Shown piece by piece: positions 24,941 through 36,300 of a stretch of DNA of 64,000 bases; the first letter of the stretch is position 1, and every line of letters begins with the position of its first letter. Both the position numbers and the translations under genes were made by a program. This stretch comes from Enchytraeus crypticus. Its lineage: Eukaryota > Annelida > Clitellata > Enchytraeida > Enchytraeidae. The notes below the pieces were generated by a model that ran no database searches, was not told where the DNA came from, and worked only from the letters and a program-made list of their open reading frames with translations. Location of the stretch: the NCBI GenBank assembly GCA_905160935.1, contig CAJHZI010000308.1:405309-469308 (forward strand), written 5' to 3'.

Positions 24941-26904
24941 TTAGGGTGATGACTGTTATCACTATTTTTCGCTACACAAATTAAACCCCATACATTCGAG
25001 GAACAATTGCATTCAAATGACAGTAGCAACATCAATTGTTACAAAAAATTTAAAAAGTTCCCCCACCTTTTACTTTTTCTTCTTCATACATATATCCCAT
25101 TTTGACTATCGGTTTCAATTTAACACTGAATTTTATATGATGTTCTAGACTGCTTTGATCACATTCCCAGTTAATTTCTCAGTTATTTGATGTCACCAAC
25201 GTTAATGGAGAATGGAAAAGCACGGAGGATAAAGAGCTCCATCAGAGGCAAGTTGAGAGTGAAGGAAAGATTGGCTATTAAAAGGTCAAACAAGCCCCTT
25301 TGGAATCAATCCATCCCAGAAAACTAATCCGACTATCAACAACTCAACCTCAAGCCAGCTCTTCTCAATCGCAACCCACACAAACACATAGTACTCTCTC
25401 AGAATCTGCGGATTCTGAAACCTCTGATTCTTCACACGGGTCGTCAGCCTCTTCTTCCACGTCAACTTCGCCGAAGTGCAAATCGAAGAACCAAAGAGCA
25501 AGCACTAGAACAGCGGGTTTACTTGTACTGAAAAGCAATATTTCTACACATAAAGCACATGACGTTCTGGCAATCATTGCTGAACAGGGTCATGATGTTC
25601 CGGTTCCAAGTCAGACGGGTGTCTGGAGACGAGATATCTCTGAAGGAAAGAAAATTAAAAGCAAAATAATTCAAAAACTTCAAGACAAGGATCCCTATTG
25701 TCTACAGTTTGATGGTAAGAGATTTCAAGGGGAAGAGTATCAAGTAGTACTGCTGAAAAATATCACAACTGAAATCAAACTCGGTATTCTTAAATGTGAC
25801 AGTAGTTCCGCTGCAGCCATTCACAAGGAACTACATCAACTACTTGTTGAATATGATGCTTGGGAAAATATTCGCATGATTATCTGCGACACGACCGCAG
25901 TAAATACTGGTCTTTTCACGGGATTGTAAAGCTTATAAAGGATGATGTCCTGAGCAAGGGCTTTCAGAAGCCACAGTATATTGGCTGTCAGCATCATGTA
26001 CTCGACCTTCTTCTGAAGCATGTCATGGATTTTCTTATTCAAGAGCCAACGAGCAAACCAGAACTGAACTATTCCTTCATTGACAAATTAACAGAAAACT
26101 ATGATTCTCTTCAGGTTGATTGCCACCTCGTTGTGACCGATGATGTTAACACAGACGAGAACCCTGGATGGCGAGATGATTTCAAGTTCTTATATGAACT
26201 TTGTCAGGCATATTGTCATTACAAACAACTTCATATTGGCCTCGAATCAGCTGGAAGAAACTTCCGAATTTACACCAGGCACGAAGGAACTCGCGTGCGA
26301 TATATGCTGTGATAGCATTATTTCTTATACCAGGGTGTCGTAGCATTTTCGCTCCAGCATCCAGCATGCGACTTCATCTGCTACGAATGGGCAAATGCTT
26401 GGTTCCATTCACTTTCAAACTACAATGAAGCGTCCTTCAATGAACTGTTTACCTCACTCGCAAAGATAAAGTTCAAGAAGGCAATTAAGTGCTTAGAGAC
26501 AAATGGGTCCGTCGAGGAGGCATTAATTGACATTCCCAGATCAAACCAAAGTGCTGCTGAACGTGCTGTAAAACTGATGGAGGAACTGCATACAAAATCA
26601 AAAAAATGAATTTTTGAATCTAAAGTTCATAGGAAAAATTAATTTGAAAACATTTCTTGTACATTTTTACAGAATACTAACTGTTCTGCACCTTATTAGT
26701 TAATAAAAGTTGCTTACTTATTACTATTACTCTTTTTGAATATAGAAAAAACATCATGTCCTTTCCGGGAAAAAATTTTTTCCATCGAATGAGGGGAGGA
26801 ACTTTTTTAGAAAAAGTCAAAAATACAACTTATATTCTTAAATTACTCATAAAGTTTCCTCGATTGCAAGTGGTTTCATAAAAAAACTTTTGTCATCACC
26901 CTAA
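24941..26904 (+). mobile_element. DNA transposon with TTAGGGTGATGAC ends, about 1.96 kb, broken
   Basis: TTAGGGTGATGAC at 24941-24953 faces its inverse at 26892-26904. CTACA occurs just outside both ends but is offset by one base on the right, so the target duplication is uncertain. The interior carries one long transposase-like pseudogene on the plus strand. The superfamily is not assigned. Confidence 0.7.
25300..26609 (+). pseudogene. Transposase-like protein, frameshifted
   Basis: Frame 1 (25300-25929) has a Ser/Thr-rich N-terminus, then LQFDGKRFQGEEYQVVLL and MIICDTTAVNTG. After a frameshift, 25930-26190 gives KPQYIGCQHHVLDLLLKHVM and then GWRDDFKFLYELCQ. After a second shift come LPNLHQARRNSRAIYAVIA (about 26258-26330) and, later, ETNGSVEEALIDIPRSNQSA with ERAVKLMEEL. 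The stop is at 26607-26609. The order of D-T-T, C-Q-H-H and a terminal S-N-Q-xx-E-R block is typical of a transposase found in scattered animal genomes whose name I cannot give with certainty. It would cut element ends in the nucleus; the several shifts make this copy dead. Confidence 0.7.
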
Positions 26905-27583
26905 CCTACATGTACATGTAGCTACGTCAAGTTATCTTAATCAGCCACATTAATACCTATGTTAAGGTATTTGATATTCCGCGGCAATTCTCTGGAAAAA
27001 CCAAGTTAAAATGTTGCGATTTGCAAAAGGTAACTTATGGTTATTGTACTCCATGCTCAAGTCACTTTTGCTTACAATAAGAGGTAGCAACAGTAGGCCT
27101 ACAGATTGTCATTTATTCAGCTTAAATAGCCTAAGTGCATCGAAACTTAACCAAGCGTAGCATGTTGCCTCATGTAACCTAGCTAGCATGACATTTACGT
27201 CGCCGCAGTGATGGGAATATAAAGGTATATTGGAATTTAACTAGATTTTCCATAATTAAGGACTCAGAACGATTTAATTATTCTTAAATTCATTTTTTAA
27301 ATTTTATTATCTATTTAACATCAGTTTATTACTACAAAAAATAATTTGTGAAATAATTAACTCTTCATAGTTATATGTTATAAAATTTCAGTCTACATGA
27401 AACTCGAATTAGTTGCATTCGAGTTGGTTCACTTGTTATTTGCTTTTCAATTATATCTAAAGAAGTGTAAGCATATTTGAAACTCAATCATTAATATTAT
27501 TTTTAAATTTGTTGTTTATAGTTTTTGACGATTTCATCCAACAAGTCGCGAAACTGGCGACCAGAAATCGGTAGACCTCAATT
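26905..27583. other. AT-rich, nothing recognised
   Basis: It holds only short ACATGT-rich words beside the transposon; no gene was found. Confidence 0.4.
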
Positions 27584-27722
27584 AAAAAGCTGTGAAGCCA
27601 ATGTTAACGTCAGTTTCATCTCTTAAAAGATATATCAGTGACGAGAAAGCCCAGGATTTGAACCCACAGATATTAATCCGCGGTCGAATATCTTACCGAC
27701 ATCACCTGTGGCTCCAGCCCAT
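27584..27722 (-). mobile_element. tRNA-derived SINE
   Basis: On the minus strand it has GGAGCCACAGGTGATGTCGG, TGGGTTCAAATCCTGGGC and the tail GATGAAACTGACGTTAACAT. Confidence 0.8.
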
Positions 27723-27869
27723 TAATTGTTTTATCATGTAAGCCATTAACAAACATGGTTGCACACTATTTTAACATTCAATACAATATAAAGAAGATTT
27801 GGCATCCTGTACATCACACGAAAATGATGTCTAATGATAATATATCTCTCTCCATTCCTCTCCATTGTT

Positions 27870-28185
27870 CTGTTAAGTAACAGGTCCATGGTATATATTT
27901 CTGCTTACATGCTGCTTTTCGCGCTCCATAAAGAGCACTCCATTTGATTAGCAAATTAATCAATTCACAAAAGGCTTGCCTTATCTATACTTTAATGAAG
28001 CCTATAGCTTGAGAATACAGTGATTTTTGAGCCTTTGAGGTGATTTGCCTTTGACTTACTCCGCTCTTGCTAAGTCGTTTCTTAGGACAAGTGTAGTTTA
28101 TGGTTGGTCTATTCTTCAGTCCATACGACGTAACACGGGTACCCACGATAGTACATGTACAGGTTTTAGAAGACAACATTGTATT
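27870..28185 (-). mobile_element. Family D element, long copy
   Basis: On the plus strand it reads CAGGTCCATGGTATAT, GCGCTCCATAAAGAGCACTC, CACAAAAGGCTTGCCTTATC, GAGGTGATTTGCC, AAGTCGTTTCTTAGGACA and GGTCTATTCTTCAGTCC. This is the fuller form of family D seen also at 41140 and 60365. Confidence 0.7.
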
Positions 28186-28715
28186 TAATGTCTCTCGCTA
28201 TTGACATAAATAAATACAAATTAAAGTGCGCAATTAACATATGCTTTTATAACTGTATAATTTATTATTTGCAGAATTATTAAGTTTTAACCGAAAATTT
28301 ATTAAGCTAATTGGTTACTGAATAAAATACTGCTGAAGTTTCATTATATTTAGACCATTAAGTATAGCCTATCTCATAAAGCCCATAATATTGGACATTT
28401 AAACATTATGAAATGTAGTTGAATTTTGTGCTCTGAAAATTATGATGGTTTTTACTTTCGCCCATTACCGCGCAGAAGTTGGGCTATCCTGTTCTTCGCA
28501 GAGTGTATCAACAGGTAAATCAATGTCATTTCTGAATGTGCCAACTGGCGTTCTTTCCGTGTTTATTAACTTGATATGCAAACTACGATGGCTAACTATT
28601 TTCTTCCTGTTAACAAAACTATTTGCATGTACGTAATAATTATGATAAAATGTAATAAATTTAAAATGCTTTAAGTTATTTTCTTCCTTTTAAATAAATA
28701 AAACAATTTGAATGT
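28186..28715. other. AT-rich, nothing recognised
   Basis: No gene or repeat was identified. Confidence 0.4.
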
Positions 28716-28843
28716 AAAGCTTATAACGCTAATGTTAACACCAGTTTCCTCACTAGAAGGCGAAGCCAGCGACGGGAAAGCTCAGGATTTGATCCCCGCA
28801 CATACCGATCCGCGATCGAATATCTTACCGACATCGCCACTGG
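28716..28843 (-). mobile_element. tRNA-derived SINE
   Basis: On the minus strand it has CCAGTGGCGATGTCGGTAAG, a GGGGATCAAATCCTGAGC B-box region and the tail AGTGAGGAAACTGGTGTTAA. An ACATGTACA-rich simple repeat (28844-28925) adjoins its 5' side. Confidence 0.85.
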
Positions 28844-28925
28844 AATGTACATTTACATGTACATGTACAATACATACATGTACAATGGAATGTACATGTA
28901 CATTACACATGTACACTGGAATATC

Positions 28926-29639
28926 ATTTGACAAAATGAATTAAATGTCAAAGATGTCCAAAGGAGGCAATTTATTGTGACTGAATTATCGTCACACATG
29001 GATGGGTTATTAACATTCTATTAGTTGATACATGGTATCTAGCAACAGTATCGAGTTAACATTGAATTAATTGATATACTCTATCTAGCAACAGTTTCTA
29101 TGTATCTACATGTAGATCAGATTGTGAGATAATGGTCGAAAAATAGAATTGTCGAATTAGTTTCTTGTCAAGGAGTCAAGTTAGGGAGGAGTGGTTTCTA
29201 GCTAATAATAATCAAATCGCAGCCTTTGAAAAACCGATTTTGACGTTTAGCCAATTAGCAATAGAGCAGTTCGGTAATTGAAAACATATTTTGTTGCATG
29301 TTAACACTGGTTTGTTTATGTTGACATCTGGTACACATATTTACATGTAAATGTAATGGGTCTACAGTATAACTTCCTTATAATGCATGCATATCGTTTT
29401 ATGGGTGTCAGAGTTAAACTATAAGTGTTACATTATTCTTTAATTAATATCCGTATAGTAGGTTGTAAAGTAAATAACATTTCTAAAGAAAGCTTGTATT
29501 AGAAATTTTCTGAGGAACTAGTACATTTCAATTGGCATTCTATACATTGTTTACGTTTTCTTGTCCACTGTTTACATTTGGTGTCCCGATGTTCAATTTA
29601 TAGCTAATACCGAAAAGATCTATCAACCATGTCATAATG
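28926..29639. other. AT-rich, nothing recognised
   Basis: No gene or repeat was identified. Confidence 0.4.
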
Positions 29640-29813
29640 GTCAACAGGCTACGGCAGAATGGAAGGAAATAGAAGAAGGAAACAGGCAGGCTGAGATTAG
29701 GAATCTTAGACGATTTAAATATCCACTTTTCTGTGGGCATGAAGAGGAAAGCCGGATGACAGAGAAGAGTGGAGGTGTTATTGCCATGGACCTGCAAAAA
29801 GTAGGGAGTGCAC

Positions 29814-29860
<47 letters not shown>

Positions 29861-29876
29861 AAGAGAGAGAAAGAGA
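29640..29876 (+). mobile_element. Family C LINE 3' end with (GA)n tail
   Basis: One frame of 115 codons from 29561 runs through it and gives RNLRRFKYPLFCGHEEESR, the C-terminal motif of this LINE. It ends GGAGTGCACTAAGAGAGAGA. The GA array is about 55 bp. Confidence 0.8.
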
Positions 29877-30687
29877 ATGATAACAACATGATTACTTGGA
29901 GCTCCTAACAACTTTAGCTAGCGTGTATATTAAACCTTTTGTTATATGTTTTGACATTGCTCATCCAACAGCTAATAGCCGAAATTTAAGAGCAAATACT
30001 ATAATTATTATCAAATTACTGGACAAAAATGTTGGTAATAATATTCATTCTTAATGTTATTGTAGGTTATTATATTATATAGTTTTGAATTAAGGCTATA
30101 ATAGGCTTAAATAGCTACGATAATTACGAAGAATTAAATGAAATCTTAATAATCTATTTAATGCAGGACTTATGCCTACATACAAGTGTTCTAGTTGACC
30201 ATAGCTGTTTATATTAATCCCTGACAAACTCAAAGTCGACACGTAATGAGAATTTACAATCAATTTACATACATGACTTTATAAATAAATAAAAGAGCGG
30301 ACATTTATAACGAGACATTTGCGCATAATTACATTGAGGATGCAGAAATTTTAAACTCAAAATGCACTTGGCACTACAGCACTACACAAATTACACAATT
30401 TTTCTACAAATTTGCTCTTGCTTCTCTACAGTTAAAGCTAATCAAGTGAACATGCATCAAACAATGCTTAGATAACACTTTGATACACAAAGAATTCAAG
30501 CGTGCAGAAGCACTAACAAGCTAATAACAGCAACAATAACGTCTTAAATTATAATACAAGAAAATAATAAGTAAAAAAGACACATCTTAAGTAGCACTAC
30601 ACGTGAGCACTAGATTTGAACCCTTCACCTAATGATTAGGCCTAACAGTAGGCGTAGGGTTCAAAGGGTTCCGTTGGCCAATTTTAA
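29877..30687. other. AT-rich, nothing recognised
   Basis: A tRNA-like B-box word (GATTTGAACCC) occurs near 30613, but no complete SINE was delimited. Confidence 0.35.
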
Positions 30688-30739
30688 ATTATTAAGTAGG
30701 CATGCACAATAGTTTTATTGTGCATGCCTACTTAATAAT
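30688..30739. repeat. Perfect 23-bp hairpin
   Basis: Arms 30688-30710 and 30717-30739 are exact inverses (core AAGTAGGCATGCACAAT) around the six-base loop AGTTTT. Outside, GGCCAATTTTAA and TTTTAAAATCTTTGGGCC extend the pairing imperfectly to about 40 bp per arm. Confidence 0.9.
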
Positions 30740-30810
30740 TTTAAAATCTTTGGGCCATATTGTAAAGGCAGTAAAGCAATATTTATTGTAATATTGTATT
30801 ATATTGCATT

Positions 30811-30930
30811 GGGCTGAACCGATAGCTTATCGGAAGGTTGTTTAACAGCGGATTAGTAGGTACAGGGTTCAAATCTAATACCGTCCCCGTCGCTACCATG
30901 CTATCGAGCAGAAACATTACGTTAAACTTG
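30811..30930 (+). mobile_element. tRNA-derived SINE, variant head
   Basis: It starts GGGCTGAACCGATAGCTTAT, has a B-box ACAGGGTTCAAATCTAATAC and ends ATCGAGCAGAAACATTACGT. The same variant tail is seen at 35290-35325. Confidence 0.65.
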
Positions 30931-31019
30931 TTATTTTGGCTTTTATAAAAATCAAAGTAGCGTAGGCCTATGTCTGTGTATTTATCCTGCATCCTTAAGT
31001 CTGTCTTTTATATTTTACT

Positions 31020-31270
31020 ACTCTATTCATTTATTCACTCGCCATGAAACATTGGCATGTTGTTAGGCACAGTAAAAATCTGAATATCGGCCCCATGGTG
31101 GTCGAAAGTTCAATTATAAATACATGTATACATGTACATGATATCAGTCAGCTGCAATTGATGCGCCATCAAAAGGCAAAGATTACTAATAACCATGGAG
31201 AGGAAGGATGAAATGGACTTTAAACAAACATCTGTGCTTCCTGACCCAGTGTGCCGTTATGTTATGTTAT
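31020..31270 (+). mobile_element. SINE body and (TTATG)n tail, related to the 5S-type SINE
   Basis: From 31145 it reads TCAGCTGCAATTGATGCGCC, AATAACCATGGAGAGG and CTTCCTGACCCAGTGTGCCG, then TTATGTTATGTTATT. This matches the inverse of 8236-8400. The 5S-like head is absent. The stretch 31020-31130 holds other short-element text with a GGTCGAAAGTTCAA word that could be a B box. Confidence 0.6.
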
Positions 31271-31721
31271 TTTCGACAGATGGCGACGAAGCACAATGAC
31301 AATGCTGCAATTTACGACAACGTCGAAATCCAAGAAGGTGCAATCATTTAACAAATTGAATGCCGACAAGCTCGACAGCTATGGTGACGTACGTGATCAT
31401 TACTGAGGAGAGATAGGAGAAATACTAATTGCACATAATAACGCTATAGTTACATAAAATTGCACTATAAAGTAAATTGCATAATTTGGCAGTATTATTC
31501 AGTAATGAATATAATATCACACAATATAGAGGGCACTAAACTTTAACAGACTGAAAATTACATAATACACATTTTAAACCCCTCTCTCCGTCTTTCAAAA
31601 CCATTTATCATTAAAATTATAAACGTTTGAAGCAATCAATGTGTCGAACACGCCATATTGTGTAAAATTATATTTATTATTATATAATCATGGATGATTA
31701 GGCCTACTGTATAATTATGTG
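31271..31721. other. AT-rich, nothing recognised
   Basis: No gene or repeat was identified. Confidence 0.35.
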
Positions 31722-32479
31722 TAAGAAACAATAAAAAATATAAGTTTAAAATGTTTTTCGGCGGGCCTAAGGGTGGGGCCAAGGGGCCCGCCCCCCCCTT
31801 AGGCCCGCCGAAAAACATTTAAACTTATATTTTCATTGTTTCTATGACAATTTGTATGTGTAAATATGTTTGTAAAAGCAGTTGTTTGGGGGATGGGGAT
31901 ACGAGAGGAAACTCAGTTCCAATATAGTTCGAATTTCTTCAGATTTGGACCCCACTAGGTGCCCATATATTTGGTATACTATTAGGCCTGTATATATGGA
32001 TGGGGAACCCGAAAAGTGTTGACAGTTTCACTAGCTCTTAATTTTCACATAAACTACTGTATAAGAGGAGAAAAAGGTTTCAGTAAAAAATGTGAACTCT
32101 GTCCCGGAGTAGTGGTGCAAACAGCCATGGTTGGGATTAGCCCCCCTACCGCCAAAATTAGGTCACTTTTGCAATTCGTCCAGATCTGCTGAGTTTCTTC
32201 GAAAAAAGTATTATTATTTTCCAAAACAAATTTAGGATTTTAGGAATTTTAGGTTTTCCCCAGACTTTAATACGGATATGACTGGGGGGCGGTAAGATAC
32301 GGAAATACACTCACTCTGTGAGCCGAGCGAAGTATTGAAAAAATTCCCACCTCCCCCCCCACAATATTTTTTCTGGTTGCGTCACATGCCTCGAAGAAAA
32401 GGCGTGGCGTAAGAAAAAAATGTGTACACTCTCAAAAAAAAATTCGGGCCCCCTTAAAAAATTCCTGGATCCGCCCCTG
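31722..32479. mobile_element. Rearranged element with CAGGGGCGGATCCAGG right end and inverted left end
   Basis: The right terminus CCTGGATCCGCCCCTG (32464-32479) is the inverse of the terminus at 132-147. The segment 31797-31880 matches 166-270. The normal left end is missing. Instead 31722-31772 is an inverted copy of 31797-31848 (core CGGCGGGCCTAAGG) around a G/C-rich 24-base centre. No transposase was seen. Confidence 0.65.
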
Positions 32480-32784
32480 TACATTATAATTATGAATAAT
32501 TAGCATTTCTCATCTCTCCTTCGTTATGATTCTGCCCAAAAATACGGCAGCTCTGTATAGTTTGATTAGCGGTTCAGGATCCTGACATGGTTCTATTGAC
32601 TCTCAGTGTTGCTATTTAATGTAAACTTTTGTTTTTTAACAGGACGAGCGCATGTATTGACTGACAGGTATGAGGACACTGGGAGGTTCAATGGATGCTT
32701 TTTAAAATTCACACTAACGGATGCGACGAATAGTCCATTACGTTAGTTTACTATAAAAATACTGAATTAATACTTTTTTGATTA
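32480..32784. other. Nothing recognised
   Basis: This is a short AT-rich spacer before a SINE. Confidence 0.35.
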
Positions 32785-32906
32785 AAAAGCTAAAGCTAAA
32801 GTTAAAATTTTGTTTCCTCACTCGAAAAGGATGTCTGTGACGGGCGAGCCCAGGATTTAAACCCTGCCCATACTGATCCGCGATCGAGTATCTTACCAGC
32901 CTGTGG
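32785..32906 (-). mobile_element. tRNA-derived SINE
   Basis: On the minus strand it has ACTCGATCGCGGATCAG, GGGTTTAAATCCTGGGCTCG and CGAGTGAGGAAACA. It lies downstream of the Ig gene. Confidence 0.8.
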
Positions 32907-33136
32907 CGAAGTCGGTTGATTAGAACTTTTCATCCAGTGTTAACTGGATTAATACTTTTAATGTTTAAGTACATTCCGTTGTGAGCTTGAATCAAAGTGA
33001 TCCGTAATGTTATACTGATAAAATACTAAATATTTGCTGCAGATTCTCAATACCAGAGTGAGTTATCTGAAGTTGAACGGAATACGAGAATGACGCATCA
33101 GCTGAAACTCAAATAATGTCTGATGTGAGATTCTTC

Positions 33137-33324
33137 TCACCAGGAGAGAACCCCAAGATCTGATGCGCACACTATGCTCATGGCCACAGCCAATAGAATT
33201 CTGCAGAGCTTAGAGCCGCTTTGACGTGGTTGGTTGGCTGATGATGGAGCTTTAGGATCCGGACCAATTGCAGACATCGGAGTAATCAATTCCTGTTTTT
33301 GCTCCTTTTCTTTAACATCTTCTT
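33137..33324 (-). CDS. Ig gene, exon 7: linker and hydrophobic C-terminus
   Basis: After the acceptor GGTTTCAG the text reads [20 protein letters not shown], then a Pro/Ser/Gly-rich stretch ending RQSGSK, then [19 protein letters not shown] and VLSW before TGA. A small-residue patch followed by a terminal hydrophobic run is the layout of a GPI-attachment signal. The stop lies inside TCCTGGTGAGAAG, which is itself a good splice donor, so an alternative form could splice on to an unseen cytoplasmic exon. Confidence 0.65.
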
Positions 33325-36300
33325 CTGAAACCAGACATACGGACTGTGTATACGAATGTAATACAAATTTAAAGTTAGAATACCACATAAAAATTCGCTC
33401 GGCTGTGGTAAAAAGCTTGTAAAGCTTTTACGTCAGTGTTTAGTTTACGTCAGTGTCCTCACTCGAAAGCGATGTCATTGACGGGTGAGCCCTGGATTTG
33501 AACCCCACACATACTGATCCTGATGAGTGGCTCATCATAGTACAAAAGTAAGAAGTTTCTAGACGTGTCGTGTCCCGGCATCAAAGAATATTTGCTTTAG
33601 TATGATTGAGTAGTTTTATTACATTGATCATTTTGAATGCAAGTTTTGGGTAAGCCAATGATCTGTCTACAGAATATTTGGAATGAATGACTGATTGGTT
33701 TCGCAATCTACTAGTAAATTAAAATGAAATTCGAATAATTATTTTCAGCTTGACAGAATTCGTAAAGTCATTCTATAACCAGTGTAAGGCCTAAGATGCA
33801 CATCTACACATGCAGCGTATTGTGCGTTGAACAATGTTACTGGTTAAACGAATAACACAAATAATTTTTTATTATAAATTGTTAAAGATATTGAATACAG
33901 GTTGGATGTCCGAATGGATACTTGGATGACCTCCTGCTTGCCTGAGAAACAGGAGGTCATCTATTCGAATTCCAGCCAGCCCCTCTGACAGTAAGCCTAT
34001 CCTTTTTGATAGGAAAACAGACGTTAAACTTATATTTACAGCTTTAGAGAATGACTTAAAGAGTCTATGACGAAGTATTCGAATTTTTGACGCCATGAAA
34101 ATCTGAACTAGAAACGACGAGAGATAGAAGTGAAATACGACTTTTGAGAGATTGAACTGGAAGATGGGCTTCGTAGAAATTGAACATAGCGACCTTGTAT
34201 AGAGATTGTGTCCTAATACAGACATAGAAGTGAAATACTTCTCTTTTTCAGAGATTTCGGGTTGGAAGCAGTACCTTGGCGCTAATGAGATTTAACGGAT
34301 AGCTAATGAATAAAGCTATATCCTATATTGCTGACATAACGAAGGCTGAGGATAGAATTGGTTTAAGACTTATATGCCATGGATCTTCCATTAGGCAGTG
34401 CACTAGAAGAAGAAAATATTGATGATACCATGTATATATCATTGTGTCGCAGTTAGCATTAAACGAATAGGCCTACTAAGATAATCCAAATGATGAAGTT
34501 TAATTCGACGTTCTTAAATTAACAAAAATTTTCTGGTTTCTTTGCTAAGTTCGGTGCTGAAGGTGCGTCTTCGCCATATAAGCGATGACGCAGTTTGCGT
34601 TACGAAATTCTGCGGTACCTGAAAATCAAACTTAAGGGGCACCGTACTATAGTGCGGTACCTCAATAAGTTGAGTTTTGCGTCATAGGCCAAAGTGGGGA
34701 AGACGCCCCAGCTGTGCTGCAAGTTTTATTTTGTATCCAAATTGAATCTTCTATTAAGATGTGGTAGGTCTTCATAATTTACTAAGCCACTCACTCTCTC
34801 CGCTTAGCTTCGTCAGACTTGCACTACGTGACGGCATTCGACTCATATCAACATTCTCTGAAAATATACAATTAATACATTTAAGAGTACACACATAAAA
34901 AGTTTAGATTAGATTTTTGACCACTGGTATACTGTCTGGGACGGTCAAGTTACAATTCCTACTGATGGCCTAAATCATATCAGACAAACGGTACCGTCAA
35001 TACTGCCATCATGCTAACTGAGACTGATACTATTCACACTACATGCTAATTGCAAACTACTGTCAGAGAGCTTAAACAAATTTAAAAGGTGGCAATTTAA
35101 AGCGAAAATTAACCGACAAAGGAAAATTATTTGGGTATGTAACCGTATGTTGTGGTTAAAAATGAATTCAGAGTTTACAATTCATTGTTTCCTAAATTCA
35201 ACTGTTAACATAATTTTAAAGATATGTCAGTGATTATGGACATTTATTAGCAGGTGCAGGGTTCAAAGCCAGTGATAAACCCTTCACTATCATGGTATCG
35301 AGCAGAAACTGACGTCAAACTTTGCTTTGGTTTTATGGATTGAAATGCAGTCATTTCAATTTCTTTTGTCAATGAATATGCGATACTGATCAAAGTTTAG
35401 GCTACTGATTGCCCTGAATCCTGGCCACGCAGCTAAGAAAGGCCTAAGCCTATATATTTGCTTTTTGAATTTGAATTTGCTTTTTGGAATTTGCACTGTT
35501 TTGGACCTTCGTTTTGGTCACTGGCTTGGATTTGTCTCAATGGTGCACGATGTTGTCAATGGACTACAGTAGCACGTACTCTACTTGTTGTTATATTATT
35601 TGTTGTTTTATAAACACGGATTTCCTAGGTGATAATACTATGGGCTATGTAGAACATATAATAGTAGTACCAAGAGACTATCAATAAATCGGTGTCTTTA
35701 CGCAATACGAAATAGTGATAAAATTAAAAATTAAATAAAACATTAAAAGCTGTAAAGCCGATGTTAGCGACAGTTTCATCTCTAAAAGGCTATATGTACG
35801 GTTATAGTGGCGGGCGAGTCCAGGATTTGAACCATTTATATACTTATCCTTGGACGTATATCTTACCGACATCGCCACTGGCATCAGCCAGTATAAAATT
35901 GCATAAAATCTTTAATGTTTTGAGTTGAATCAAAAATCAACATCATACTTTCTGATAGCTGTACGGTAGCTCTTCCCTCACCCTCCGCATTGACAACACT
36001 GAGGACATAGGGCCGAAAGTCGGCTCTTGAAAACTGATAGAATCTTAGCACGAAATTAGTGTCTCCGCCTCCGAGAGTAATCTGATCGGCCTCATACTGT
36101 GACAGAGTAAGCAACAACAATACGTCAACAAGTTGTATGACCACATGACAATATCAACCTCTAATGAAAAAGACAATACAATAATTTTGAATATTTTTCT
36201 TCGTTTAGTAACGGACTGATTATATGTTACTCAAATTTTCTTGTTTGAAACGCTGAAATATTTTGCGCCAACTTGTAGGCATTAATTTTATTAAATTGTC

